From contig NZ_CP079818.1 of the NCBI RefSeq assembly GCF_019334725.1, forward strand, positions 620,001 to 684,000: a DNA stretch of 64,000 nt, in the 5' to 3' direction. The notes below the pieces were generated by a model. It had not been told where the DNA came from. It did no database searches and worked only from the letters and a program-made list of their open reading frames with translations. Origin of the DNA: Neisseria perflava (lineage in GTDB: Bacteria; Pseudomonadota; Gammaproteobacteria; Burkholderiales; Neisseriaceae). The stretch's first letter is position 1; the number at the start of each line of letters is the position of its first letter. Below, piece after piece: positions 1 through 7,867 of this stretch. The translations under genes and the position numbers were made by a program.

Positions 1-666
1 GTTTTGACTGAAGACGAAAAAGATTTGGGTGTGTGCGTCATCGATATCGGTGGCGGTACAACCGACATCGCGGTTTATACTAATGGCGCCATCCGCCATA
101 CTGCGGTTATTCCCGTTGCCGGCGATTTGATTACCAAAGACTTGGCGCAAGCCTTGCGTACGCCGCACAGCGCAGCCGAGTACATCAAAATCCATTACGG
201 CGCTGCGATTCCGACTATGGACGGCTTGGATGAAATGATTGAAGTCCCTAGCGTTGGCGACCGTCAATCGCGTCAAATTTCACGCCGTGTATTGGCTGAA
301 ATCATCGGCCCGCGCGTAGAAGAGATTTTGGAATTGACGCTGAATGAATTGCGCCGCTCCGGTTTCCCTGAAGAAGTGCTGACTTCCGGTATCGTTTTGA
401 CCGGTGGTGCTTCTATGTTGACCGGTATTGTTGAGTTGGCGGAAGAAATCTTCAACCTGCCGGCACGTATCGGTGTTCCACAGGAAATGGGTGGTGTATC
501 TGAGCGTATCCGTAATCCACGCTATTCAACCGCCATCGGTCTTTTGCAGGCGGCAAGGGGAGAGGAAGACGGCGCGCCGGTGACAGGTGCCATTGTGGTC
601 CATGATCAGGCTGAAAAAATCAGTCTGTGGGCAAGACTGATGAAATTCGTTAAAGACAATTTCTGA
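1..666 (+). CDS. ftsA: Cell division protein FtsA, C-terminal part (5' end outside window)
   Basis: FtsA is the actin-like ATPase that tethers FtsZ filaments to the inner membrane and recruits later divisome proteins. The reading frame is open to the first base, so only about the last 221 residues are present. The visible part has the actin-family phosphate-2 motif DIGGGTTD near its start and the adenosine motif LTGGAS around residue 135. The last 18 residues form a basic amphipathic helix ending in KFVKDNF, the membrane-targeting sequence of FtsA. ftsZ follows 250 bp downstream on the same strand, the usual end of the dcw cluster. The start codon is not in the window. Confidence 0.96.
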   Translation, partial: VLTEDEKDLGVCVIDIGGGTTDIAVYTNGAIRHTAVIPVAGDLITKDLAQALRTPHSAAEYIKIHYGAAIPTMDGLDEMIEVPSVGDRQSRQISRRVLAEIIGPRVEEILELTLNELRRSGFPEEVLTSGIVLTGGASMLTGIVELAEEIFNLPARIGVPQEMGGVSERIRNPRYSTAIGLLQAARGEEDGAPVTGAIVVHDQAEKISLWARLMKFVKDNF

Positions 667-830
667 TAAAAGTTTTCAGGGCAGGCGGTGTACCAACCGT
701 TTGTCCTGAATATTTAAGTGAAATTAAACGGTTTTAAATAATTGCCAAGTGGATAATTTAAAACTTGTATATTTTCTGTTAAAAAATGTAGTAAAAATAT
801 AACGCCGACAGCCGAATGGTAAGAAGATTT

Positions 831-860
831 TTGCCAGTATCTGGATACTTCTTATATAAT
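831..860 (+). promoter_or_regulatory. Predicted sigma-70 promoter for ftsZ
   Basis: TTGCCA at 831-836 and TATAAT at 855-860 are separated by 18 bp, in the AT-rich 250-bp gap between ftsA and ftsZ. A strong ribosome site GGAGG (906-910) precedes the ftsZ ATG at 919. Seen by eye; the transcription start has not been tested. Confidence 0.6.
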
Positions 861-918
861 ACGGATAATGAGTTATTTTTGAACCGTCCTTATAAAGCGG
901 GGCGCGGAGGATTATTGA

Positions 919-2118
919 ATGGAATTTGTTTACGACGTAGCAGAATCAGCAACGAGCCCTGCTGTTATTAAAGTTATCGGTTTGGGTGGTGGCGGCTGTA
1001 ATGCCATCAACAATATGGTTGCCAACACTATTCATGGTGTTGAGTTCATCAGTGCCAATACCGATGCGCAATCATTGGCTAAAAACAATGCGGCTAAACG
1101 CATTCAATTAGGTACAAACCTGACTCGCGGTTTGGGTGCCGGTGCAAATCCTGAAATCGGCCGCGCCGCTGCTCAAGAAGATCGCGAAGCCATCGAAGAT
1201 GCCATCCGCGGTGCAAACATGCTGTTCATCACTACCGGTATGGGTGGTGGTACAGGTACCGGCTCCGCTCCTGTTGTGGCTGAAATCGCTAAAGAAATGG
1301 GTATCCTGACCGTTGCGGTTGTAACCCGTCCGTTTGCTTACGAAGGCAAGCGCGTACATATCGCTCAAGCAGGTTTGGATCAACTTAAAGAGCGCGTTGA
1401 TTCCCTGATCATTATCCCGAACGACAAATTGATGACTGCCTTGGGCGAAGACGTGACTATGCGTGAAGCTTTCCGTGCGGCCGACAATGTACTGCGTGAT
1501 GCGGTTGCCGGTATTTCCGAAGTGGTGACTTGCCCTAGCGACATGATCAACTTGGACTTCGCCGACGTGAAAACCGTGATGAGCAATCGCGGTATCGCCA
1601 TGATGGGTTCAGGTTTCGCGCAAGGTATCGACCGTGCCCGTTTGGCTACCGATCAAGCTATCTCCAGCCCGCTCTTGGATAACGTTACTTTAGATGGTGC
1701 ACGCGGCGTATTGGTAAACATTACCACTGCTCCTGGCTGCCTGAAAATGTCTGAGTTCAACGAGATTATGCGTATCGTCAACCAAAATGCACACCCTGAA
1801 GTGGAATGCAAATTTGGTGCTGCCGAAGACGAGAGTATGAGCGAAGACGCTATCCGTATTACCATCATTGCTACCGGCTTGAAAGAAAACGGTACTGACA
1901 ACCAACTGCGTGCTGCTGCCCGTACCCAACAATTGGTACGCGGTGCGGAAGAAGCGCCCCAAGCTCAAAGCCAAAGCAATGCTGAAAGCCTGGTTCGTAC
2001 TAACCGCAATATCCGTTCTATGAACCTGACTGCGGCTGATTTCAGCAACCAGTCTGTGCTGGATGACTTTGAAATTCCTGCTATCTTGCGCCGTCAGCAA
2101 CATACTTCTGATAAATAA
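919..2118 (+). CDS. ftsZ: Cell division protein FtsZ
   Basis: FtsZ is the tubulin-like GTPase that polymerises at mid-cell to form the Z ring. The 399-residue product has the N-terminal nucleotide-binding segment GLGGGGCNA (residues 21-29) and the tubulin signature GGGTGTGSAP (109-118). The T7 synergy loop NLDFADV lies around residue 211. The C-terminal peptide FEIPAILRRQ, which binds FtsA and ZipA, sits near the end after a short variable linker. The length is normal for the family. The start has a good GGAGG ribosome site 8 bases upstream. The gene has its own predicted promoter and ends at an intrinsic terminator. Confidence 0.99.
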   Translation: MEFVYDVAESATSPAVIKVIGLGGGGCNAINNMVANTIHGVEFISANTDAQSLAKNNAAKRIQLGTNLTRGLGAGANPEIGRAAAQEDREAIEDAIRGANMLFITTGMGGGTGTGSAPVVAEIAKEMGILTVAVVTRPFAYEGKRVHIAQAGLDQLKERVDSLIIIPNDKLMTALGEDVTMREAFRAADNVLRDAVAGISEVVTCPSDMINLDFADVKTVMSNRGIAMMGSGFAQGIDRARLATDQAISSPLLDNVTLDGARGVLVNITTAPGCLKMSEFNEIMRIVNQNAHPEVECKFGAAEDESMSEDAIRITIIATGLKENGTDNQLRAAARTQQLVRGAEEAPQAQSQSNAESLVRTNRNIRSMNLTAADFSNQSVLDDFEIPAILRRQQHTSDK

Positions 2119-2133
2119 TCAGGATCATGTATG

Positions 2134-2165
2134 AAAAGACCTGCCTTTAAGGCGGGTCTTTTTTA
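2134..2165 (+). terminator. Intrinsic terminator of ftsZ
   Basis: A 10-bp stem (AAGACCTGCC with GGCGGGTCTT, one G-U pair) is followed by a run of T residues just after the ftsZ stop. Confidence 0.85.
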
Positions 2166-2180
2166 TTAGTAAAATATACT

Positions 2181-2212
2181 TAAGGCCGTCTGAAAATTTT
2201 CAGACGGCCTTA
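2181..2212. terminator. Inverted DUS pair between converging ftsZ and ispH
   Basis: Two DNA uptake sequences face each other (TAAGGCCGTCTGAAAA and its complement), giving a perfect 16-bp stem with no spacer. The position between convergent genes suggests a terminator for ispH on the minus strand as well as a DNA uptake site. Confidence 0.75.
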
Positions 2213-2237
2213 AGTTCAAATAAAGTAAATAATAAAC

Positions 2238-3206
2238 TTACCCTTTATTGAGAATTTGCTTGTTTTCGCCCTCACGACGCAATTCTTTGGGCAAGACAAA
2301 TACAATGCTTTCTTCTGCACCTTCACCTTCACGTATGGTTTCATGTCCCCAATCTTGAATGGTTTGTAAGACTTCTCGAACCAAGACTTCGGGCGCAGAT
2401 GCGCCGGCAGTGACACCAACCTTGGTTTTGTTTTCAAACCATTCTTTTTTCAGATAGGAAGCATTATCGACCATATAGGCATCAACTCCGCGCAATGCAG
2501 CTACTTCACGCAAGCGGTTGCTGTTGGAAGAGTTGGGCGAGCCGACAACAATTACGAGATCGCATTCTTCGGCCAATTCTTTAACAGCAGTTTGGCGGTT
2601 GGTTGTGGCGTAGCAGATGTCTTCTTTGTGCGGATTGCGGATATTGGGGAAGCGTTGGTTTAAGGCCGCAATAATATCTTTGGTTTCATCCACCGATAAA
2701 GTGGTTTGGCTCACATAGGCAAGCTTATCAGGATTTTTGACGTTCAGTCCGGCTACATCTTCCACTGTCTCAACCAAAAACATTTTGCCCGGAGGCAATT
2801 GTCCCATTGTGCCTTCCACTTCGACATGACCTTTGTGACCGATCATAATGATTTCGTAATCTTGGGCATCAAGGCGGGCTACTTCTTTATGAACTTTGGT
2901 GACCAAAGGGCAGGTGGCATCAAAAACGCGGAAACCGCGTTGTGCCGCTTCTTCCTGTACGGCTTTGGATACGCCGTGAGCCGAGTAAATCAGTGTGGCA
3001 CCCTTTGGGACATCCGCCAAGTTATCGACAAATATAGCACCTTTTGCCCGAAGATTATCCACGACGAATTTGTTGTGAACGACCTCATGGCGGACGTAAA
3101 TGGGCGCGCCGAATTCTTCGAGTGCACGTTCAACAATGCTGATGGCACGGTCAACACCGGCACAGAAGCCGCGGGGATTGGCAAGGATAATGGTTTTTTG
3201 AGTCAT
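2238..3206 (-). CDS. ispH: 4-hydroxy-3-methylbut-2-enyl diphosphate reductase IspH
   Basis: IspH (LytB) catalyses the last step of the MEP isoprenoid pathway, reducing HMBPP to IPP and DMAPP with a [4Fe-4S] cluster. The 322-residue protein has the three cluster cysteines at about C15 (NPRGFCAG), C99 (DATCPLV) and C198 (EDICYAT), matching the spacing in E. coli. The substrate motif GSPNSSNS is also present. I chose the ATG at 3206 because MTQKTIILANPRGFC is the conserved N-terminus; the open frame continues 21 codons upstream without family similarity. The gene lies 13 bp after lspA and is probably co-transcribed with it. Confidence 0.97.
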   Translation of the reverse strand: MTQKTIILANPRGFCAGVDRAISIVERALEEFGAPIYVRHEVVHNKFVVDNLRAKGAIFVDNLADVPKGATLIYSAHGVSKAVQEEAAQRGFRVFDATCPLVTKVHKEVARLDAQDYEIIMIGHKGHVEVEGTMGQLPPGKMFLVETVEDVAGLNVKNPDKLAYVSQTTLSVDETKDIIAALNQRFPNIRNPHKEDICYATTNRQTAVKELAEECDLVIVVGSPNSSNSNRLREVAALRGVDAYMVDNASYLKKEWFENKTKVGVTAGASAPEVLVREVLQTIQDWGHETIREGEGAEESIVFVLPKELRREGENKQILNKG

Positions 3207-3219
3207 GTGTGTTCCGTTT

Positions 3220-3726
3220 TCAGACGGCCTTTGTGTCGTTTGAAGGTGTTTTTTTGTGCAGCAAACCATCTATTACCAAGCAAACTGCGCCAACGCAGAT
3301 AAAACTGTCGGCAATGTTAAATGCAGGGTAAAACCAGTTTTGCCAATAGAAAAGCAGAAAATCGACAACGTGGCCGTGAATCAGGCGGTCAACCACATTG
3401 CCAATCGCGCCACCGATAATCATGGCAGCCCCCAGTTTGCCCCAGCGGCCAAATTCATCACGCCAGATGGCACGGGCCAAATACAGGCTGATAACGACGG
3501 CCAGACCTAAAAAGAAGAATTTTTGCCAGCCGCCTTGGTCGGCCAAAAAGCTGAATGCCGCGCCTGGATTATAGGCAAGGGTCAGGTCAAAAAAGTCTGG
3601 AATGATGTTGAGGCGTTCGCCTTCGGTAAAGTGTCTCAAGATTTCCCATTTGCTCAGTTGGTCAAGAATGATGGCGACGAGGGAAAGTAAGAAAAAGGGA
3701 ATTTTTTTAGAAGAGGATGAACTCAT
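3220..3726 (-). CDS. lspA: Prolipoprotein signal peptidase LspA
   Basis: LspA is the inner-membrane aspartyl protease (signal peptidase II) that cleaves signal peptides from lipidated prolipoproteins. The 168-residue protein has four hydrophobic helices. It carries the conserved segments LDQLSKW and NPGAAFSF, and the catalytic aspartates lie in GNVVDR and FNIADSFI. The start at 3726 is set by the family N-terminus; an upstream extension runs through a DUS and reads as non-family sequence. The last codons AAG GCC GTC TGA are a DNA uptake sequence, so the C-terminal Lys-Ala-Val and the stop codon come from the DUS. ispH follows 13 bp downstream. Confidence 0.96.
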   Translation of the reverse strand: MSSSSSKKIPFFLLSLVAIILDQLSKWEILRHFTEGERLNIIPDFFDLTLAYNPGAAFSFLADQGGWQKFFFLGLAVVISLYLARAIWRDEFGRWGKLGAAMIIGGAIGNVVDRLIHGHVVDFLLFYWQNWFYPAFNIADSFICVGAVCLVIDGLLHKKTPSNDTKAV

Positions 3727-3877
3727 GTTTTCAGACGGTTTATGTAATAAAGGGCTTATTTTACCTGAAAGCAGGCTGGAAGTGTTTGCGATGGCATCGG
3801 CGTTAAGGCCGTCTGAAAATAGAAACGCCGCCACTTGAATATATCAAAGGGCGGCGGCGTGGTAAGCATATGTGGGC

Positions 3878-4777
3878 TTATTGGTTTTTAAGCAATGGGA
3901 AGCCCAGTTTCTCGCGGCTTTCAACAAATTTTTGAGCAACGATACGGCTCAGCGCACGAATACGGCCGATGTAGGTTGCGCGTTCGGTAACGGAAATGGC
4001 ACCGCGTGCATCCAAGAGGTTGAACGTGTGGCCGGCTTTGAGTACAAGCTCGTAAGCAGGCAGGGCAAGACTGGTGTCTTCAACTGCAAGCAGGCGTTTG
4101 GCTTGTTCTTCATAGTCGTTGAATTGGCGCAAGAGCCAATCGGCATCGCTGTATTCGAAGTTGTAGGTGGATTGCTCGACTTCGTTTTGATGATAAACGT
4201 CGCCGTAAGTCACGATGTTGCCATCAAGGGTTTTTGCCCAAACGAGGTCGTACACGTTTTCCACGCCTTGCAGATACATGGCGAGACGCTCGATACCGTA
4301 GGTGATTTCACCGAGCACAGGAGAGCAGTCGATACCGCCGACTTGTTGGAAGTAGGTGAATTGGGTTACTTCCATGCCGTTGAGCCAAACTTCCCAACCC
4401 AAGCCCCAAGCGCCGAGAGTAGGGTTTTCCCAGTCATCTTCGACAAAGCGGATGTCGTGTACTTTAGGGTCGATACCCAATTCACGCAGGGAGTCGAGGT
4501 ATAGGTCTTGAATGTTGGCTGGTGCAGGTTTGAGCGCAACTTGGAATTGATAGTAGTGTTGCAGGCGGTTGGGGTTGTCGCCATAGCGGCCGTCTTTGGG
4601 ACGGCGGCTGGGTTGAACGTAAGCGGCAAACCAAGGCTCTGGGCCTAATGCGCGCAGGCAGGTGGCTGGATGCGAAGTACCGGCACCGACTTCCATATCG
4701 AAAGGTTGGATAACGGTGCAGCCTTTGTCTGCCCAGTAGTTTTGTAATTTGAAAATAATTTGTTGGAAGGTGAGCAT
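3878..4777 (-). CDS. glyQ: Glycyl-tRNA synthetase alpha subunit
   Basis: GlyQ is the catalytic subunit of the alpha2-beta2 type glycyl-tRNA synthetase. The 299-residue product begins MLTFQQIIFKLQNYW and contains the family segments GAGTSHPATCLRALGPEPW and QHYYQFQV, and a third reading EDDWENPTLGAWG. The length is normal. The partner glyS is not adjacent: upstream is yacG and downstream lies lspA, so it must be encoded elsewhere or beyond this window. Confidence 0.98.
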   Translation of the reverse strand: MLTFQQIIFKLQNYWADKGCTVIQPFDMEVGAGTSHPATCLRALGPEPWFAAYVQPSRRPKDGRYGDNPNRLQHYYQFQVALKPAPANIQDLYLDSLRELGIDPKVHDIRFVEDDWENPTLGAWGLGWEVWLNGMEVTQFTYFQQVGGIDCSPVLGEITYGIERLAMYLQGVENVYDLVWAKTLDGNIVTYGDVYHQNEVEQSTYNFEYSDADWLLRQFNDYEEQAKRLLAVEDTSLALPAYELVLKAGHTFNLLDARGAISVTERATYIGRIRALSRIVAQKFVESREKLGFPLLKNQ

Positions 4778-4858
4778 GGTGGATGGAATAGGTTGGAATA
4801 AAGAGGGTATTTTACTGTTTTGAGCCTGTTTTGGATAGGCTGAAGGAGGCGACGCAGT

Positions 4859-5041
4859 TTATTTGCCGTCCAACAGGTCTGAAAAGGGGTCGTCTTCCGA
4901 AGAAACGGTGTATTTTTCTTGTGCCCATTCGCCTAAATCAATGAGTTTGCACCGTTTGCTGCAGAAAGGGCGGTAGGGGCTGTCGGTGTTCCAAACGACT
5001 TCTTTGTGGCAGGTCGGACATTTTACAACAGGAGCGGTCAT
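4859..5041 (-). CDS. yacG: Zinc-binding DNA gyrase inhibitor YacG
   Basis: YacG is a small zinc protein that, in E. coli, binds GyrB and inhibits DNA gyrase. The 60-residue protein has the zinc ligands CPTC near residue 8 and CSKRC near residue 28, followed by the conserved LIDLGEWAQEKY. Its ATG overlaps the coaE stop by four bases (ATGA), showing translational coupling. The pilD-coaE-yacG order is common in beta- and gammaproteobacteria. Confidence 0.95.
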   Translation of the reverse strand: MTAPVVKCPTCHKEVVWNTDSPYRPFCSKRCKLIDLGEWAQEKYTVSSEDDPFSDLLDGK

Positions 5042-5658
5042 GCAGTTTCTTTCAGAGTTTGTGCAATAGATTGATAGTATTGATGCAAACGGGCAACCTT
5101 GATTTTTGCTTCTTCCATGCTATGAGTATTGTCCAATACATCGTCGGCATGCAGCAGTCTGTCAGATCGAGAAGCTTGGGTGGCCATGATTTGACGCGTC
5201 TGCTCTTCTGAAAAACCATTGCGTTGATGTACGCGTTCGATTTGGACGGACTCTGGAACATCTACGACCAAAATGCGGTCGGTCTCTGCTTTAAATGCCG
5301 GATTCTCAATCAAAAGCGGTACATCGACAATCCCGTAGGTGGAGGAGGCAAGTTGTTGTTTCTGCTGTTGGATTTTGTTTAATATTAATGGCAGAAGCAG
5401 GTTTTCCAGTTGTTTTTTGGATTGAGGCCGTCTGAAAACTTCTTCCCGTAAAGCCATACGATTCAGACGGCCTTCATGATCAAAAACCTCATCCCCGAAA
5501 AGTTGGCGGATGGCAGGAAGGGCTTCGCCGTTTTCAGCGGTCAGTGAGCGGCTGATGGCATCGGCATCGATAATGGGTACGCCAAGTTCGGCAAACATTT
5601 GGGCAATAGATGATTTGCCGCTACCGATACCGCCGGTCAAGCCTATCCATAATGTCAT
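5038..5658 (-). CDS. coaE: Dephospho-CoA kinase CoaE
   Basis: CoaE phosphorylates the 3'-hydroxyl of dephospho-CoA, the last step of coenzyme A synthesis. The 206-residue product starts MTLWIGLTGGIGSGKS with a P-loop at about residues 8-15, and has the DADAISR substrate motif. The start at 5658 is set by this motif; its first base is the last base of the pilD stop codon (TAATG arrangement). A DUS near 5428 and an inverted copy near 5462 lie inside the coding region. The gene is flanked by pilD upstream and yacG downstream in one transcript. Confidence 0.97.
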   Translation of the reverse strand: MTLWIGLTGGIGSGKSSIAQMFAELGVPIIDADAISRSLTAENGEALPAIRQLFGDEVFDHEGRLNRMALREEVFRRPQSKKQLENLLLPLILNKIQQQKQQLASSTYGIVDVPLLIENPAFKAETDRILVVDVPESVQIERVHQRNGFSEEQTRQIMATQASRSDRLLHADDVLDNTHSMEEAKIKVARLHQYYQSIAQTLKETA

Positions 5659-6545
5659 TATCGGAATCCTGATTGTACGAGCCACCATTGTACCAGTTGG
5701 GTAATAGGTGCATTGGCAACCAAAATAATCCATCCTGCTACAGCGAGGCTGGGACCAAAAGCAAAATATTGGCCTTTGCCGACGCGGGCGATGAGTGCGC
5801 CTAACAGCCCGACTAAGGCAGCCATAAAGATCAGAACAGGCAAAATTCCTACGCCCAGCCATGCACCGAGTGCGGCCAAAAGTTTGAAGTCGCCATTGCC
5901 CATGCCGATTTTACCGGTCAGAAGTTTATAGACGGCGCATAAAGTATAAAGGCTCATATAGCCTGCAATCGCACCCCAAACGGCTGAATGCAGGGGAACG
6001 AATGTATCATTCAGATTAAACAGCAGGCCGATCCAAATTAGGGGCTGAGTCAGGCTGTCGGGCAAATATTGCGTATCGGTATCGATAAAGGTCAGCGCTA
6101 TCAATATGGCAGTCAGAATCAATCCACCAATAGTTGCCCATGACCAGCCGTATTGCCACGCGACAATACCGAATAAGACACCTGTCAGCAGCTCAATCAA
6201 CGGATAGCGTATGCTGATATGGGTTTTGCAGGCGTGGCATTTCCCACCTAGGAAAACATAGCTGAGGATGGGTATATTTTGCCAAACTCTGATCGGACTT
6301 CCGCATTTTGGGCAGTGTGAATCCGGTTTACGCAGATTAAATGGCTGTTTTTCTTCGTCTGTCAGCTCGATGCCCAAATGCTCTTTGGAAAATTGTGTCC
6401 ATTCACGCTCCATCATTATCGGCGTGCGATAAATGACGACGTTCAGAAAGCTACCAATCAGTAATCCTAAAATAACGGCTAAAGGAATAGCGAATGGCGC
6501 AAGAACGGAGAGGGCGTCGATGGCAGAGTAAATACTATCAAGCAT
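5658..6545 (-). CDS. pilD: Type IV prepilin peptidase / N-methyltransferase PilD
   Basis: PilD cleaves the leader from type IV prepilins and methylates the new N-terminus at the inner membrane. The 295-residue protein has the tetracysteine zinc site C78-x2-C81 and C103-x2-C106 in the cytoplasmic loop of the methyltransferase part. The two catalytic aspartates are in FIDTDTQ (D155/D157 region) and GNGDFKLL (D219). About seven to eight hydrophobic helices are visible. It starts 1 bp after the pilG stop and is in the same transcript as pilF and pilG. Confidence 0.97.
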   Translation of the reverse strand: MLDSIYSAIDALSVLAPFAIPLAVILGLLIGSFLNVVIYRTPIMMEREWTQFSKEHLGIELTDEEKQPFNLRKPDSHCPKCGSPIRVWQNIPILSYVFLGGKCHACKTHISIRYPLIELLTGVLFGIVAWQYGWSWATIGGLILTAILIALTFIDTDTQYLPDSLTQPLIWIGLLFNLNDTFVPLHSAVWGAIAGYMSLYTLCAVYKLLTGKIGMGNGDFKLLAALGAWLGVGILPVLIFMAALVGLLGALIARVGKGQYFAFGPSLAVAGWIILVANAPITQLVQWWLVQSGFR

Positions 6546-6546
6546 A

Positions 6547-7788
6547 TCAACCTACGACATTACCCAAGTTAAACAACGGCAGATACATGGCAATCAGCAA
6601 AATACCGATGAGCGAACCCAATACCACCATGATAATAGGCTCCATCAAGTGAGACAATCGGGAGACGGAGTTGTCTACTTCATCTTCGTAGAATTCGGCT
6701 GCTTTGTTCAGCATATCATCCAAAGAGCCTGACTCTTCGCCGATGGCCGCCATTTGGATTACCATATTGGGGAACATATCCGTGCTTTGCATACTGGATG
6801 TCAGCGACAGACCTTGTGTTACCTTGGCACGGATGTCTTGAGTAGCTTCTTCATAGAGAATATTGCCGGATGCGCCTGCAACTGAATCTAATACTTCCAC
6901 CAAAGGAACGCCGGCTGCGAAGAGGGTGGAAGTCGTACGCGCCCAACGGGCAATGGTCGCTTTTCGGACAATGGTACCAAAAACAGGCAGTCTCAAAATC
7001 AGAGCATCGATTCGTTTTTGGAAGGTAGGCGATTTTTCATGGAGTTTGTACAGGCCGAAGGCGGAAACAATCAAAAGGATGATCATAATCCAGCCGTAAT
7101 CGACGAATAAATCAGACAAGCTCATGACGAGTTGGGTAAGGCCTGGCAGCTCTGCACCCATATTGGCATAAACTTCTTTAAAGGCTGGCAGTACAAACAT
7201 CATCATGATGAAGATAAGCGCGATGGCCACCACGATAATGGCAATCGGGTAGGTCAGCGCGGTTTTAACCTTTTTCTTAATGGCTTGGGTTTTTTCTTTA
7301 TAGACAGCCAGTTTGTCCAATAGGCTTTCCAGTACGCCGCCGGACTCGCCTGCGCTGACCAGATTGCAATAGAAACGGTCGAAATATTTTGGATATTTAG
7401 AGAACGATTTACCCAATGCGCTACCTTGTTCGACATCGGAGCGAACCTGCATCAGCATTTCGGTCATGCTCGGATTGGAGTGGCCGCGTGCAACGATTTC
7501 AAATGCCTGCATCAGCGGTAAGCCTGCCTTCATCATTGTTGCCAGTTGGCGGGTGAACACAGTAATGTCTTCTTGGGTAATACGGCGTTTGCGTGCGGTT
7601 TTGACTTTGCTGATACGCAAAGGGCGAATGCCTCTGCGTTGGAGTTTTTTGCGTGCTTCTTCTTCGTCTTTGGCAACTACTTCACCACGAACAAGACGTT
7701 CGGTCTCGATGTTTTTTCCTTCAAATGTAAAACGCTTGCCTTTGCTTCTTGAGCCGAACAGACTTCTTTTTTGCTCTGCTTGAGCCAT
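6547..7788 (-). CDS. pilG: Type IV pilus inner-membrane platform protein PilG (PilC family of Pseudomonas)
   Basis: PilG is the polytopic platform protein on which the PilF and PilT motors act during pilus assembly and retraction. The 413-residue product has two T2SF/GspF domains, roughly residues 80-200 and 280-405. Each carries membrane helices and the segments TRQLATMMKAGLPL and TLFAAGVPLVE. The N-terminal 70 residues are basic and cytoplasmic. It lies between pilF and pilD on the same strand. Confidence 0.96.
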   Translation of the reverse strand: MAQAEQKRSLFGSRSKGKRFTFEGKNIETERLVRGEVVAKDEEEARKKLQRRGIRPLRISKVKTARKRRITQEDITVFTRQLATMMKAGLPLMQAFEIVARGHSNPSMTEMLMQVRSDVEQGSALGKSFSKYPKYFDRFYCNLVSAGESGGVLESLLDKLAVYKEKTQAIKKKVKTALTYPIAIIVVAIALIFIMMMFVLPAFKEVYANMGAELPGLTQLVMSLSDLFVDYGWIMIILLIVSAFGLYKLHEKSPTFQKRIDALILRLPVFGTIVRKATIARWARTTSTLFAAGVPLVEVLDSVAGASGNILYEEATQDIRAKVTQGLSLTSSMQSTDMFPNMVIQMAAIGEESGSLDDMLNKAAEFYEDEVDNSVSRLSHLMEPIIMVVLGSLIGILLIAMYLPLFNLGNVVG

Positions 7789-7810
7789 GAGTTATCCCTT
7801 GTTAGTAAGA

Positions 7811-7844
7811 AATAAAGCGGACTGTTTCCCCGTGCCGCTTTATT
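7811..7844. terminator. Inverted repeat between pilF and pilG
   Basis: Perfect 10-bp arms AATAAAGCGG (7811-7820) and CCGCTTTATT (7835-7844) flank a 14-base loop, followed on the minus strand by TTCTTACT. It could attenuate or end pilF transcription before pilG. The T-run is weak, so read-through is likely. Confidence 0.5.
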
Positions 7845-7867
7845 TTAATTTTCGAAAATATGGCAGT

